Positions 62,003 through 64,000 of a DNA stretch of 64,000 nt are shown here, in pieces; positions within the stretch are counted from its first letter, which is position 1, and each line of letters opens with the position of its first letter. The stretch covers positions 1,488,001-1,552,000 of the forward strand of contig WJXW01000008.1 of assembly GCA_015832175.1 (NCBI GenBank). The letters are read 5' to 3'. This stretch comes from Paraphaeosphaeria minitans (Eukaryota; Ascomycota; Dothideomycetes; Pleosporales; Didymosphaeriaceae). The position numbers were made by a program, and so were the translations under genes. Below the pieces are notes generated by a model. It was not told the DNA's origin. It ran no database searches and saw nothing but the letters and a program-made list of their open reading frames with translations.

Positions 62003-64000
62003 ATGCCTTCCGCAGTGGATCCGAGGGACGACTTATGGCTGGCCATCAAGCAGGTGAATGGATGCACACGTGATGGTGCATGCGTGTTGCTGAGTATGGC
62101 TAGATATCCCAATCCAGTTCAGACTCGGACTATATCGAACAGCTAGTCCCGATTATGAAAGATGCTCGGCATACCAACCAACTTCTTCAAGCCTTCGACC
62201 AATACTCAAACGACAGAGAAACCGAGATCGAGCGGATATGTAGTGCAAACCACCAGGAATTCATCGGCTCTGTTGACTCGCTTCTAAAAGTCCGGTCGGG
62301 AACAGTAGATATTACTGATGAGATTCTGGAGCTGCAGGCATCTATCCAGGAGAGCGCCGACAAGTTGCACGCGCAAAAACAGGCCTTGAAGGAGTCGCGC
62401 AATGTGCGACAAAACATCAACGAAGCGAATGCGGCGCTCAACGACTGCCTGGAGGTCTTGCGGCTTGCTAATCAAGTATACGAACTGTTGAAGGAGAAGA
62501 ACTATTATGCCGCGCTGCGCGCATTGGATGAACTTCAAACGATCCACTTAAAAGGTATTAGTCGATACAATCTTGCTGGGATGATCGACAAGAGTGTGCC
62601 TGTTGCTCGAGAGCAGATCCGCGAGGCTGTCAAGGCCGACCTGAGCACCTGGCTCTATCGCATCCGCGAGTCATCGCAATTTCTGGGCGAAGTGTCTTTT
62701 TACTACACTGATGTGCGACGGACACGGAACCAAGAACGGGCTGAGGCTGACCCACGGTTCACAAAGTTCAAGCTGAACTCGGCCATTGAGCTTGTCGCGG
62801 ATGAGACTGATGAGTTCGATGTCCTTAATAATGAGGAAGCTGGCAACGAGACCGACTTCACACCATTGTTCGAAGCTATGCATATCTACGACACTTTGGG
62901 AAAGCGGGAACAGTTCAAAGCAGAGTATGCCGAGGACCGAAAACTTCAGAAGGATCTGATACTTCCACAGACCCTGAGCTTGCTTGATGAGGAATGCGGC
63001 GAGCTGAGTAGTTTGTTGGAGAGCATCGCAGGCTTTGCGATTATCGAGAAAGCTACGGCAGCAAAGACAATCAACCTACGGTCGCAAGCCGATATCGACG
63101 AGCTCTGGGATACTATGTGCGCTAGGGCCATTGAGTTGATAACAAAAGCCCTGCCGCAAGTCAGTAACGACGAGCTCCTGTTGAAGATCAAGGGCCGAGT
63201 GGCCCTGTTTATGTTGACCATGGAGGTTTGTGCTCCCTCTCGATATCATCTGCAACGCTAATTCGTTCTTCAGAAATGGGGCTACTCCGTCTCAGCGATG
63301 AACGATCTCTTGCTCACCCTGTTCTCTAAGTACTCAGAATTGCTCAAGAGCCGCTTTAGTGAAGACTTTACTGAGATCGTCACGACCGATGATTACATGC
63401 CAATGACGCTCAACAGCATCGAAGAGTACGATAAAGTCGTAACTGTCAGCTGGTATACCCCAGAAAAAGAGCGTGATGAGCTCACGTACGTACCATCCTG
63501 TCTACTCATGTTATGTGCACTAATAGTACCCCAGCTTCCCTTGCGTTCTTCCTTTCTCTCAGATGTATCCGCTTTGTTGTATCGACGTGAGGAACTTTCT
63601 TAACCAGATTTACCTCTTCTCGGACGACTACTTCCAAAAATCGTCCATCATCGACGAAACCCTGCGCACTTCGCTGGACGACCTGCTCTGCAACGAAGTA
63701 TGCCAATCACTGGTTGACCGACTTGCCTCCCAGTATCCCGGTCAGATCGTCCAGATTCTCACTAACGTCGAACACTTCGAGACGGCATGCCACAAACTCG
63801 AAGGGCTCCTTTTCCAGGCGCGGTCGTCACCCGCAGCCACCGGACCAATTACCCTTCAAGCTACAGAAAAGTTTAAGGCTGCAAAGAAGCAGGCGAGTGA
63901 TCGGATTTTCGAGGTCGTGAACAGCAAGATCGACCAATTGGTCGAAACGGCAGAATACGAGTGGATGGCTACGAAGCAGGCCAGCGAGCCAAGCGACTAC
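62003..64000 (+). CDS. SEC15: Exocyst complex component Sec15 (N-terminal part; cut by window end)
   Basis: Tethers secretory vesicles to the plasma membrane via Rab (Sec4) binding. Model in window: join(62003..62053, 62104..63225, 63274..63485, 63535..64000+), 617 aa so far, open at the edge; introns of 50, 48 and 49 nt. After MPSAVDPRDDLWLAIKQ it reads SDYIEQLVPIMKDARHTN, then EIERICSANHQEFIGSVDSLLKV and a coiled coil (ILELQASIQESADKLHAQKQ). Next are LDELQTIHLKGI, VKADLSTWLYRIRESSQFLG, DELWDTMCARAIELI, and FLNQIYLFSDDY. These are the Sec15 helical-bundle signatures. The remaining C-terminal ~150-200 residues should follow to the right. Confidence 0.92.

Overview
This is a window from a filamentous ascomycete, most likely a Dothideomycete (inference from gene families and style). 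Evidence for a fungus: short GT-AG introns of about 45-60 nt with CTAAC/CTGAC branch sites, an AA9 polysaccharide monooxygenase, LYS9 (alpha-aminoadipate lysine pathway), a DUF7708-like NACHT protein, and a repeat island carrying the C-to-T damage expected of repeat-induced point mutation (RIP).

The window has two parts. Positions 1 to about 17,850 are an AT-rich, gene-free island. It holds nested Ty3/Gypsy chromovirus elements of one LTR family: a 3' part of one element sharing an LTR with a complete element A (1302-15279); a solo LTR inside A with a 5-bp target duplication; and a complete element B (7433-14194, opposite strand) inserted in A with duplication TAAAC. Beyond lies a decayed PIF/Harbinger transposon with transposase and Myb/SANT-like remnants. 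Every frame is broken, mostly by Gln/Trp-to-stop changes.

From about 17,850 to the end the DNA is ordinary gene-bearing sequence with 17 protein genes, one tRNA and one pseudogene. Order: AA9 LPMO (-), Ale1-type MBOAT acyltransferase (-), CWC27 cyclophilin (+), membrane F-box-like Cys-rich protein (+), small basic protein (+), amidohydrolase (-), SET-MYND protein (-), Rad5/HLTF-like SNF2-RING helicase (-), NACHT-C2H2 STAND protein (+), monofunctional GAR synthetase (-), OTT_1508-like deaminase (+), FAT1-like pseudogene (-), Rnt1-type RNase III (-), mitochondrial ribosomal mS33 (+), DCP1 (-), OCRL-like inositol 5-phosphatase (+), tRNA-Gly(CCC) (-), GET4 (+), LYS9 (-), SEC15 (+, cut by the window end).

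Gene models were built by hand from reading-frame continuity across introns; each complete model sums to a multiple of three. Most genes are unlinked housekeeping functions. The stretch from 32 to 47 kb is the unusual part: a SET-MYND protein, a SNF2-RING helicase, a NACHT protein with zinc fingers in place of the usual repeats, and a predicted deaminase lie close together, with a dead gene beside them. Whether they act together is inference only.
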